A DNA stretch of 64,000 nucleotides, from NCBI GenBank assembly GCA_037976565.1, contig CP137686.1, positions 2,200,646-2,264,645 on the forward strand, given 5' to 3'. Under the pieces are notes generated by a model that saw nothing but the letters and a program-made list of their open reading frames with translations, made no database searches and had not been told where the DNA came from. A program made the translations under genes and the position numbers. The stretch comes from Mesocentrotus franciscanus (Eukaryota > Echinodermata > Echinoidea > Camarodonta > Strongylocentrotidae). Below, piece by piece: positions 11,660 through 23,799 of the stretch (position 1 is the first letter of the stretch; each line of letters starts with the position of its first letter).

Positions 11660-11955
11660 TATCTAGTATACAAATAATAGTATAATACACAGCAGTGAGG
11701 GCATTAGTAAGAATTATCCACAAGGTACCTTTGGAACAGTCTAACACGCCCGAGGCGATAGCCGAGGGTGTTTGGACTGTTTCGAAGGTACCGACTGTGG
11801 GTAATTTTACTAATGACTGGTCATTAGCATTTACTAATGACCGGTCATTATTAAAATTACGTGTTAGGCAAAATAAATGCCTGGTCACGTGTACGCCCTC
11901 AACCAATCATTTGATTAGGATCCGCTTCATCATCTTATATGTTTTAATGACGAAA
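11660..11955. mobile_element. Hairpin insertion (MITE-like)
   Basis: 11702-11816 is a strong imperfect palindrome: CATTAGTAA and GGTACCTTTGGAACAGTC on the left face GACTGTTTCGAAGGTACC and TTACTAATG on the right, around a short GCGATAGC centre. The related segment at 54650-54980 matches the flanks on both sides (CATATTCGGGCAGGGAGG before, AACTGTAGATG after) but lacks the palindrome, so this looks like an insertion. No clean target duplication was resolved. Confidence 0.5.
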
Positions 11956-12309
11956 TGACATAAACGAGTTATTACAATGCACAAACTGTAGATGTCATTA
12001 TGATTTCATGTAAATACAAAGGAAGCTCACTCGCTAACTTAAGTAACATGAATTTATTATTCGAGCAATCATACCCTCCCCCGGCGAATTTGTTTTCGTA
12101 CGTCTAGTTATCCTTCTCCTTATTTGCACAATAATAACAATTAACAAGTTATCGCTTCAACACTACATAACTTCATTCATCGATTATGCTAAATTTTGAT
12201 TACGTTAGAAATTGCATTCATTTCAAGATGAGCAGGCGTCTTTACTTTTTAATTTGCAGATTTTACTGACATAACTTTAGATTTACGTTACTGCCATTGA
12301 CTGATCATA

Positions 12310-13360
12310 ATCAAGGGCGGCGGAGCGTTTTCCAAAGTGTGGGGGCACCAACAAAAGACGGATTTTCTGGGAGGAAAGGGGGCACCTACGAAGGGAAACC
12401 TTAAAGCGAAATATACAACATTTTAGACATTAGTATTTACCCCTAAATTGTCATGATCGTTATAACATTATCAGGGATGATTTCAATATTTGTTTCTCTC
12501 TTTATACGGTCCAAGAGCCTGCTTAAGCATCATACTTTGCAGTTGGGTGTGATCGTGTGAGTATTTATTTGCGAGCGGCTGGGTTGCTGGTTTAAATCCA
12601 GAGTGAATAACAATGGTCTGTTCCGCCTATGGTAACGAAGAACCGGTCACATTTCACCGATTTCGATGCTTCAACAGAGCTGACAACCTGTTTACAGTAG
12701 ACCATACAATACCAACGTAGGAGTTGCTAAATCAGACGTGATGAAGCATCACCAGGAATACTAAGACAAATGTGGAGGTATTGTATGAAATAATGCAATT
12801 TTTTGTGAGCATGAGCTGAGCTGGGGGAAGTAACATACCACTGTCTCCTGTTAGCTCACTAATGATTGACAGATGATGTAATGAGAACTGGAGTATTTTG
12901 TTTAGGGCGGAGCTTAGCAGGTCTAAGAAGATTATTTTTTTTAATATTTAAAAATCTATGAAATATAGTTAAATGTTTGAATAACAAATTATGAGTTGTA
13001 TGCAGCCCTCCACATCAACATGGATTGACGTATATTTGGATTTTACCCGACCTTTAATGTCGTATTGATTTATGTTCATGGTTCATATAACATTTTTTGG
13101 CGTAAGATTCGTGTTAGAGTATTTATGTAAGAGACATGTTTGGATCTAGATTTATCAGTAGGTTTGGTTTATACTTGTAAAATGTTTTTTTTTTCCATTT
13201 ATAGATCTCAACAGAGATTTTAATATCAAAGGAAGCCTCAGAGTTATTTTGTAGTTATTTGTTATCTTCCGCAAAGGAATATGAGCATTCAATTCAGAGT
13301 TAGTGGTATTTATAAAGTGATTAAATGAAGAATTGACATCATGAGTGTTGTAAACAAAAC
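12310..13360. other. Gene-free stretch
   Basis: No exon is seen. 12565-12665 resembles 57215-57300 (shared GCTGGGTTGCTGGTTTAAA and GTGAATAACAATGGTCT), so part of it is an interspersed repeat. The remainder is AT-rich unique-looking DNA. Confidence 0.5.
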
Positions 13361-13364
13361 AATT

Positions 13365-13586
13365 TCATTTAAACTGTTTTGTTATACTTGTTAATTTTCC
13401 TCTCGTAATTTTACGTCCTCTTAGATTAAAATTGTTGTTGTTAGTCGTTAACTTTAAAGAGATTTGTGCAGACATAGGGTAATGATCAGAGATGTCTGAT
13501 AAGAAAATGCCAGATTCTGGAAGTGACAGAATGTTACACAAAGTGTTGTCAATTAGAGTGGCTGCTTGATCAAGAACTCTTGCCAA
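13365..13586 (-). pseudogene. LINE endonuclease fragment
   Basis: The minus-strand frame contains ATLIDNTLCN, then a Ser-Gly-Ile stretch and DISDHYPM, followed by a basic segment. The Ile-Asp-Asn motif and Ser-Asp-His-Tyr-Pro are the last conserved blocks of the apurinic-like endonuclease of non-LTR retrotransposons. No reverse transcriptase follows in frame, so it is a truncated remnant just outside the left arm of the inverted duplication. Confidence 0.65.
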
Positions 13587-13654
13587 GATATAACGGTTTT
13601 AATTTGTGCTACCACGGTTTGTGCTGGAAGACGAGATCGCATGATTATATTATG

Positions 13655-13800
13655 ATTATCATCATCGTCATCTTCATTATTAGAATTGCTATTATTATTA
13701 TTAATATTATTATTAGTAGTAGTAGTAGTAGTATTGTTATTATTGTTATTATTATTATTACTATTTATTATATTATTATTATCATTATAATGTTTCAAAA
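13655..13800. repeat. ATT/ATC microsatellite
   Basis: Imperfect (TTA)n/(TAT)n with an AGT block. The poly-Asn and poly-Ile frames on both strands come from this repeat. Confidence 0.85.
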
Positions 13801-15036
13801 TTTCCTGTGTGTTTCGTACCAATTGTTCATAATTATGCAATAGGCCTACATATCAAGATATTTTTTTTGGGGGGGGGTGTGCTTTTTCTATTGTGACCGT
13901 AAGTGGCTTTTACTAGATTACTAGTCCTTTTTTGTTCCTTCATTTTGCTATGAATGATGAAATAAAATCGAAACCAAATTTGATCTCGACATCTAGAAAC
14001 ATGGAATACGGCTGTTGCTGACATTGCGCCATCCCCTCCCCAAAAAATGAACCTTTTTACTAGGTTAAACACATGCTTTAAGTGTATCGAATTATTCAAA
14101 TACATGTATAAAGCAATAACGATTTTTTTTTTTTTTTTTTAATTTGAATGGCTATTGCTAGAATTCCACATAAAATTCAAACTGATCAATGCACAATGTT
14201 ACTTAACTGACTGACATGTTTAACAAAAAGGGAAATAAAGAAAAGAAAACGCATTTTCCCAATTGGAAAAGGCATACATGTATAAGCTAGAATTTAAAGT
14301 GTACCCCTTACCTAAAAGATATTTTGTGTACTGCTAAAATGTTCAAAGTCAACATAATTTGTTGTACCCCCTTTTCTAAAGATAAATAGATAAGGAGGAT
14401 GAAGAAAATACAGAATAAAATAAAACGGCTGGTAATTTTGTTTTTTTAACTGGTGATAGTGATGATATTGATGATGGTGATGATATTGATAATAATTATG
14501 TTTTGTGTGCAATGAATGAATTTAATTACAACAATAAAATATAGAAATGTTGAACAGTTTACAAATATCGAAAATTTTAAACACCTTTTGCGATGAAATA
14601 AAAATTTGCCTCAGTATTTACTTTGAAATTTATTAGTCCATTTCATAAAAGTATTGGAAGAAAGAAAAAAGAATATCTACATTTTTAAAATTTTCATTAT
14701 AAAGAGGAATTTTAGGTCCTATATATATAGCTTCAGATTACTTTACCTCTCTGTGTTATAATATCGTAAGAAAGATATACCGAAGGCTTCAATATTATTG
14801 CAATGCTTCCAGTGCAAGATTAATTTATAAGAGGGTTTAAAAGGGATTTCATGGAACCAATCAAGACTGGAAAGCCAGACAGCGGATTGAAGCGTCATAT
14901 ATGATCGATCCTTAACCCGTTGACCTCTGAACTACCTAATTTCAATTTGCTTAATACAGGGACCACCAGTTTCAAGTCGGGAATGGATCAAAGGTTTTCG
15001 CACAAACAGTCTCTACTCCATCTGTATTCGTCGCTG

Positions 15037-15317
15037 CTAGGCAATATGAAATGGGCAGTTGTAGAACGACAGAGTAGCCATCAAGCGATCCTTGACGAGC
15101 TCTTTACTTGTGTACATAGGAAGTTCCAGTGAGCGGTTATACCGGTTGTTATTGCAGCAATGGGCCACTGGACACAGCCTCGACAACTTGTCTATGCTGG
15201 CCTTCTCATCGTCATGGTCGTCGACGGCATTGTCCTCGGGGATCTCGAGTTCATCGATGGTGAAGCCGAGGTTCTGCAATCCACCGACCGGTACGCGATC
15301 AGACCCCGCCACAAATA
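15037..15317 (-). CDS. HERC left copy, last exon (HECT C-lobe, stop)
   Basis: 281 nt from acceptor TTTTCATGCAG to the TAG stop. It encodes VFVAGSDRVPVGGLQNL, then the catalytic loop LCPVAHCCNNN and the end FYNCPFHIA. The catalytic Cys follows another Cys where HECT enzymes usually have Thr. Phe is kept four residues from the end, as in active HECT ligases. A stretch of acidic residues between the two blocks is 11 codons longer than in the right copy. Confidence 0.9.
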
Positions 15318-18300
15318 CTGCATGAAAACGAAGCACAGGCATGCACTGTAATTTTCCACAGACAAAACATAACTATACTATTGCTTTAAAGGGAGAGGGT
15401 CGTCAATGTACATGTGCAGACAGTCATAATTCGCTCAATCGCTCACACCAGACTTTGTGGAAATACCATTAATGGGTGTACAAGTATGCACACAGCATAC
15501 GCGTACCTAGTCCATCAAAAAATACCACCTAGTCTCTCGGAGAGTCTTCGGGTGAGGAAATGTAAGATAACGACTTTACCATATGGGGGAATGGGTGGAA
15601 AGAGACGGAGCATTACTTAAGGCCTAGTATTATTTTTATTATCATTATTATTATCATTATTATTATCATTATTATTATTACTGTGGGTGTTATTTTTTTA
15701 ATTGGTTGATTTTTGTTTTGTTAGGTTGTTGTTGGTCCTGGTGGTGATCCAATGTCGGCAACAGGATCTCATTGAGTTAAACGTGGGGCAAACGGAGAGC
15801 AAGATAATAAGTGCCGGGAAGTGGGAAGTTAAGCTTCTAGTTTTTGACAGGCAGACCCGGGGGAGGGGACAGCATGCCTGTCTGTGATGTCGTATCACGA
15901 AAAGGTGTGTCTGTAATATAGAGTATCAAGACTCAGCCAAAGTTTCCCACTTACCTAGAAATTTCCTTTTCTGGTCATCGTCTAGAGCGTGAAAGACTTC
16001 CCAAAACATCTTGATGGTTGAATGTGAGTCTGTGTAGGGCCATGTATACCTTGTAGACTGGAGACAATGAAATGAAAATTTAGGCCAAATCTTTTCACCT
16101 GTAAATTATCCATTTCAAACATTCTGAAGCATTCAAAGTTTCAGGTCTCAAATTAATGCGTAAAGCGTATGTTCTACTTGTCACATGTTCTAAAAAGACT
16201 TTCAATATATCAACTTAGGGCAATGTTAACGCCCTGTTGTATTGCCTAAGGAAATCATGTTCGGATTACATAATATGTTATTGTCATGTTCACATATTTC
16301 AATAGATGACGCACAAGGCTATACTAAAACTGGCTTAGGTTGATTTTGAGCAAAGATTGATCGATGGTTTTGGCAATTTAACTAGCCGTTACTGACTTCA
16401 CACGAGACCGACAAAATCATGATACGGACGGCATACAAGGCCGACGATGTCGGTCTTGTGTCAGTTTCGTGGGCTGTTGGTCTCGTGGGCCGTAGCCCTG
16501 TAAAAGCACGGTGAGGTTCGGCTATATAAGACAGATAAAGCGATGGACTTTCTTCTCAGATATATTAAGTTAAACCGCTTGAATTCATTAGAATGCAGGA
16601 ACGCGACATTCTTCTTTTGACAAGGGCGGAATATAGGACCATAGTTTTAAAAAAAGTTATTTCAAGTTTCAACTTGTAAAACCTTTCAAACTATACAATT
16701 GGTTATTGTGTTCTGAAAATGTATGCAGCCTTTTGAATACGGATTGATGTTTATGGCATTCCAGGAGCCTACCTTCTCGAGGGCGACCCAATCGAAGTAT
16801 TTCTCGCCGTTGACGAGGGCTTCTAACTCGACAGGTCTAAAGATACCTAAGACTTCGGTGTCACATATTTTGTTGAAACCTTGTTGGAAGGCGATAAATT
16901 GCGATGGAGCAAGGTATGCTCGTACCTTCTTCTTCACATACAGGTGTCTATGAGAAAAACAAGGCAGATATTAAAGATTTTTACGGTGCACATTAAATGG
17001 CCGTTACAGAGGTGGCGCTACTACACTGTAAAAACCAGGGTGTAGAAATTCTTACACCAGTATGGTATTGAATTTTTTTGACACCATTGGTGTTGATTAT
17101 AAAGGTGTGTTGTCTCAGTGCTGTTATTTTTAACACCGGTCAGATTTAAGCATGCATTAATAATTACTGGGTGTTAAGTAACATGGTGTAGTTTTATGCT
17201 CGGTGTTGAAAGTATCATCACGTGATTTCGTTTAAAGGTACTATGTCCCATTTGCAGGCCAAAAAAATGAAAAGGTTAAATTCCAACGGCATTTGAAAGA
17301 CAATACTAATTTAGAACTTCCCTAAAAAAAGGGGGGCTTGAAAATGTCTTTAAGTGGGAAAATAACGACTATTAGTTGTCGAATCGACTTAGGAGCTATA
17401 GAGCCAGTAAGTAATAGTCTGATTTTTCAGACCATTGTACCGAATGGTCGTACGTTTTATGCTGCGCAAAGATTCAGTTTAATTTTGGCCATTACAAGAA
17501 GTGGGTTATTGATGTAGACAAATGCTCATGTACCCTTTACAGCTCATTTAATGTATGTTATTACCAAAGATGAAAAAGCCAGTCAGTCACTCAATAGTGT
17601 CTGACAGTGAAGTCTAGCAAGTAAACGGGTTTTCTTGCATAATTTGAATATTAGGACACTGCTAACGTTTAAATTTCACAGATAGGACATACATGACATA
17701 TTCATAATTCCTGCAAAGTTCTACAGAATTTGATGTTGGCTGCAAAAGGGACATAGTATCTTTAAGGCGGTTGATTGGTCAAATAAGTTTTCACAAAGTG
17801 TACGCGCGCTTAATGATTACTTTACACGTGTTCACAGAAAAATACATTTATCATGATTTGTTAAGCAAATTATGACAATGCACATCAATTTTGTGATTTG
17901 TATTTTCCTTTGGCATTTATTGACCAATAGATTATTTGTCCGATCTTGTTGCAATTACATTAACGTTTTTGCAATAGATATATTGATTATATGATTACTA
18001 ACCAAGAAACAACATGCATGTTTATTATATATTCGTGTACCAGCCTGTATCACTTTAAAGTTAAATCTTGAAATCTTGAATTTACTTCAAATGATCTATC
18101 TATTGGTGGACAGTTGCCAACATCGATTATGAATTATCAGTTAACCACTGTCTCTTCAACCCTGGTCGACAATGGTCGATAATAGGGAATATGGAATGTA
18201 GAAACCCATAGAAAAATCTCTAATGGATCAACAAGAATATAAACACCAAAAGTGGAATTGAATTTGTTATGATTCCAGATATTGGTGTTAATCTACACCA

Positions 18301-21300
18301 GTAGGAGTTGTCAAATATTAACACCAAAAGTGGAATTGAAATTATCTAATTCCAGAAAATGGTGTTAAGTAACACCAGAGGAGTTGCCCGATATAGATAC
18401 CAAGAAAGTGTTAAATTGAACACCCTTGGTGTTAATTTTAACACTCTGGTTTTTGCAGTGTAGGGACTTTTAGATTTACACGACGAGAACGTGGACCGCC
18501 ACGTGTGACATCCTTTTAGGGTAATGTGACGTCCTTCTAAGGCACTGCCGGGCACGGCCCAGTGCCTTAACACATTAGCGAGCTTTCGATTTAGGCACCC
18601 GACGTGGGCTACGACGCGTGACGTCATATTTATCCCCTGCGCATGCGCGAGCTTCTGGGCCCACGTTCTCTTCCAAATCACACGACTGGAGTCGGGGGCT
18701 ATTTCCGTGAATCCCCGTCGTCGTGAAAACGGCAGCGTGGGTGCAGTTTCCTCGGTAGGCTATCCCTGTAGTTATCATTCTATCATTTTTTCTTTTTATC
18801 TTTCCTGTCAAGTGAATCTTTGTTTCTTCTTCTATCACCTTTTCTTATGTTATTCTTTGTTATTATCATTCTATTAATTCCGCTTCCTTTCTTTCCTTAC
18901 GCTACCTTTTTTCTTCCTGTTCTAAAGTTATTTTATGTTCTTTGTTTTTATCATTCTATCACTTTCTCTTTCTGTCTTTCCTTACGTTATTCTTTGTTTC
19001 TTCCTTCTATCACCTTCTCTTATGTTATTCTTTGTTTTTATCATTCTATCACTTTCTCTTACTGTCTTTCCTTATGTTTTTCTTCTTTCTTCCTTCTATC
19101 ACCTTCTCTTATGTTATTCTTTGTTTTTATCATTCTATCACTTTCTCCTTCTGTCTTTCCTTATGTTTTCTTTGTTTCTTCCTTTTATCACCTTCTCGTA
19201 TGTTATTCTTTGTTTTTATCATTCTATCACTTTCTCTTTTTGTTTGTCCTTATGTTATTCTTTGTTTCTTCCTTCTATCACCTTCGTTTCTTTGTTTTTA
19301 TCATTCTCTCACTTTCTCTTTTTGTCTTTCCTTATGTTATTCTTTGTTTTTATCGTTCTATCACCTTCGTTTATGTTATTCTTTGTGTTTATCATTCTAT
19401 CACTTTCTCTTTCTGTCTTTCCTTATGTTTTTTCTTTCTTCATTCTATCACTTTCTCTTATGTTATTCTTTGTTTTTATCATTCTATCCCTTTCTCTTTC
19501 TGTCTTTCCTTACGTTATTCTTTGTTTCTTCCTTCTATCACCTTCTCTTATGTTATTCTTTGTTTTTATCATTCTATCGCTTTCTCTTCCTGTCTTTTCT
19601 TATGTTTTCTTTGTTTCTTCCGTCTATCACTTTCTCTCATGTTATTCTTTGTTTTTATTATTCTATGACTTTCTCTTTCTGTCTTTCCTTATGTTATTCT
19701 TTCTTTCTTCCTTCTATTACCTTCTCTTATGTTATTCTTTGTTTTTATCATTCTATCACTTTCTCCTTCTGTCTTTCCTTATGTTTTCTTTGTTTCTTCC
19801 TTTTATCACCTTCTCGTATGTTATTCTTTGTTTTTATCATTCTATCACTTTCTCTTTTTGTTTGTCCTTATGTTATTCTTTGTTTCTTCCTTCTATCACC
19901 TTCGTTTCTTTGTTTTTATCATTCTCTCATTTTCTCTTTCTGTCTTTCCTTATGTTATTCTTTGTTTCTTCCTTCTACCACCTTCTCTTATGTTATTCTT
20001 TGTTTTTATTATTCTATCTCTTTCTCTCATCCATATGTTATTCTTCATATCAGATTTTCGCGCACTGTGAATTTAGTACCTGACTTAGTCACCTGATCTC
20101 AAAAATGAAAGAAATGACCGACGAAAGCACTGTCGTGAAAAATCGAAAGCACTTCCGCGAAGGGAACGGACGTGAGCTGCGCAACGTCTCCACGCTCCAA
20201 CTCGTAGTATCCCACGTCGGGTGCCTAAATCGAAAGCTCGCTAATGTCACACGCGGCAGTCCACGCTCTCGTCGTGTAAATCTAAAACTCTCTAGCAACT
20301 GATGTAGGACGGCATCAGTAATTGACGCAACCGACGTATTTCTTTGTCCAGTACAATGGCTTTGCACATTTACCATTTCTGGTCTTGATTAGCTCCATAG
20401 CAACCCTTTCAACACCGGTATAGAATAATCTTGCTCTAAAAACAGTGAAGTATTCTTAAGTCTAAGTGGTGCAGGGAGATTATTCATATGGTATGTAAAA
20501 GGTTAATATTGTGCACTGTTCAATCAACAAACAAACACAACAACATGGTGCGTCAAAGACCGCACTTGTTGATGATGTGTTATCCATCAGCAAATGACGC
20601 TTCGTTTTGGACGTGCATATAATATATTAAAGTTTATTTTTAAGTTTATTTATTTATTTCCACACATCTCAAACAATTTTAGCACAATAAGTACAAAATT
20701 ATTATTATTAACAATGCACCCTAAATTGACTTTTCGATACTCTTTGCGATTGTGTCTATGTTATAATTTTGTTCTTACACATTTGCTTTGGTGACCTCGA
20801 CTCTGTCTCCATTGTCTAGCTCTAGCTCGTCACCATAGCAACTCCCTAACACATCTTCCTCCGTCCCATGCAGTAGTTTCGACATTTGATCTGCGAAGTC
20901 CTTGTCCAGCTCTCTAACTTCCTCCATTTCTTCATTTGGGCTTAAGATCAAGCATAACAAAAAAAAACAGGCATGCGTTATGTATTTCAGGATCTTGTCT
21001 CAAAAAGAGTCTCGATTGATCCGAATTGATCTCAATTTAAGTCCTCCAATCAATTATAAACGTAGTTGCCATTGATATCTACTTGCAGTATATGCAAGAC
21101 TGAATGTGTGTGCATTTTCTTTTAAATCGAGTAATTGGTACCTGGAACAGTTTTCCAGCTAGAGGTGGTGATATCGATCAGTACCTTAAGTGAATTCCTT
21201 CCAGAATCGGCATAATAAACCATGGATGAATCTGTATTTTTGCATGACTTTGATTAATATTGTCAGTAGGGTAAATTACTCATGTGTGTGTGTATTGGGT

Positions 21301-23767
21301 TTTTACAGACGTGTATCAATCAGATATTATTAGTTACGTCTGGGGACCGACCTTTAACGTCACCATCCGAAAGACGTGACTCAGTTTCGAACCTGCGTCC
21401 TCGGCTGAATCAGTTTGTAACTTCCACTGTTAGCTGGATTACAGGCGCACGCCACAACGCCTAGTTGTCACTCTTGGAGCGCTTTTTATTATGATTGGCC
21501 ACACCCCTATCAAGGTTGTTTTGTTCATAGATTGCCACACACATATGCAGTGTAATTTGATGCTAATTACTCGACGAACAAGCTTTGTCTTTAAAAGGAT
21601 AGTTGTGTAAAAGTCAAGTAAGTAGTAAATAATTAAGTAGCGATTGAATTGAAACTCAACTTCTTATTAAGATGGTGACCCTGGTATCAAACAAACAATA
21701 TAATATCATAGGCTGGCTTAATAAGCATTAAGTCAAAACAAAATGCTTGCTATAATTTTATTTAAAAATAATAGCGATCATTGAAATGAAAATTTCAAGT
21801 GGAAATTGGTATTTGACGAGAAGCATAAGAAGGAAAAAGAGAGCTCATCCTGAACCATCGGAAGAAAGCGCTTACTTTAAAAATTAATGTAATGACACTA
21901 TAGTCATATGTGGGCTAACCAAAAATGTAAATGTCACTATGTGAATATATATTATCTTGGTCCTCATGTTGTTACTTTATACGACCAACGTACGACATCA
22001 TTTTGTAAGCATTGTCTTCTTGGGGGCAGAGAGGTGCCTGAATATGTAAAGTTTTGTATTTAAAACAAGCCCTACCCTATCCCCCGCCCCCCCCTCAAAA
22101 AAAAATAGAAGCTAATGATAATTACAAAATTGAATAAAAAGAGATAATAAGCTATATTTTTTTTTTTCCCCTATTGTTTTGCAATGTCCCGCCAAGGCTT
22201 GAAATATCCCACTTCTATTGACATCAACTGGGTAGATTGTGGGAATCATGGCAATAGTACCGCGGTTGGGATTCGAAGCCCACCATATATGGTTTAAGGT
22301 ACAGCGACGTATCCATTGACCACGACACCTCTAAAAAGTATAATAAAATATTGTTTAAAACTGTTCCTACCCTTTTCGTAGCAGCTTCGCATAGAGCAGT
22401 TGTGGGAAAGCTGGCAATGGTACAAGTGCGTTGTTGTACAGTGACAGCCCAAACAGTAGACCGCACATCATCGCTGTATCGTTGGTGGGACAGTCCTGTT
22501 ATATTCAAATAATTATTATCTCGTATCTTTTCAATAAATGTCTCCTTTCCTAAATTTGTAATTCACAATGGAAAACCTTGTCTCTTGGGTCTTGTGACTT
22601 TTAAAGATGTATTACAAATTTAAAGAAGAACATTATGTCAATGTGATGATCTCTACCTGTCCCTGCGTTCAATCATTCCAACACTATCCAGACAAAATTG
22701 GTAATGATCTGTGCTGGAAATGTATCACATGCAATGATGGAGATGGTGGTAGCGACGGGGTAGTGGCGTATCCAGTATAGGTAGAAGCTAGGTAGTGGAG
22801 CTTCTCCTTGAAGGGCCAGGAAAAAAAGAGTTAAACTTGATATAGGGTTACAAGAAAGGGGCTGCCCATTAACACTTACTGAGCCCCTGGCGGTCTTACA
22901 GCCAGGTACAGGGTTTAAGATTAAACGATATTTAAAATCAATTATTGGTAGTTAACAGAACTTATGCAATAAACGCCTGATTTGCCCCTTGATCCAATCC
23001 AAGGCTGAAACATTTTTGCGCAAACCAATTTTCGCAAGCTTTTCGTAATTAGCTATTGCACACTCAAGCGTAAAGTGTTGTCAATACTTGTTTTTTGCCA
23101 TATGATTGAATAGATCGTCACCCATAATTTCATAAGCAAAATTTATGCAGGTGCATATATGAAAAGTTTGGAGGATATTTTCAAAGTGTTAATTGTTTTC
23201 ATACATATTGTACAGTGCAAAACAAGGTTGTTCTACATGCATTTTTCATATAAAGGGTCAATTGCCTGTCTTAACAAACCCGCTGACAATGAATTGTAAT
23301 ATATTAATGTATATTGTCTATATTGTTCAACATACTTTACCTCTCTGAACCAGACGTGTGACTGGGTCTTGTCATGTTCGTTGATATATCGGAAAAGGGC
23401 GTTCTTTTCCGGGTCCAGAAGTTCGTCAAACACGAGCCGGAAAAATTCCTAAAGTTTCAGTAAGGAAATCAAAGTACACAATGCTAAGTCGTATGTTCGT
23501 GGAAGAAGAAAAATTAGGAATTTCATCACTGATTATATTCCATTTTCTTTTGTCATTGGGATATGTCATTTTATATAATTTATCATACTAGTTTTTATGC
23601 AATTTACACTTTTTACATTCATATTATTTAAGTGTGTGAGTGATTATTATCGAAGTACCTACCTTTATGGTATAAATATACTCAACTGCGCTTCGGGGGG
23701 CTATATATTGCAATAAAGATAATCCACCACAACGCAGTTGAGTATCTGAGCTCCATGATCGAAGATA

Positions 23768-23799
<32 letters not shown>

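Noticed and set aside
18820..20096. Three overlapping plus-strand frames of 282-384 codons
   Set aside because: All come from the pyrimidine minisatellite, which lacks stops in every frame. The peptides are Phe/Leu/Ser repeats with no domain.
22224..22508. 94-codon minus-strand frame over HERC exon 9
   Set aside because: Wrong phase. The shifted frame gives the HECT GLLFGLSLYN block and fits neighbouring splice phases.
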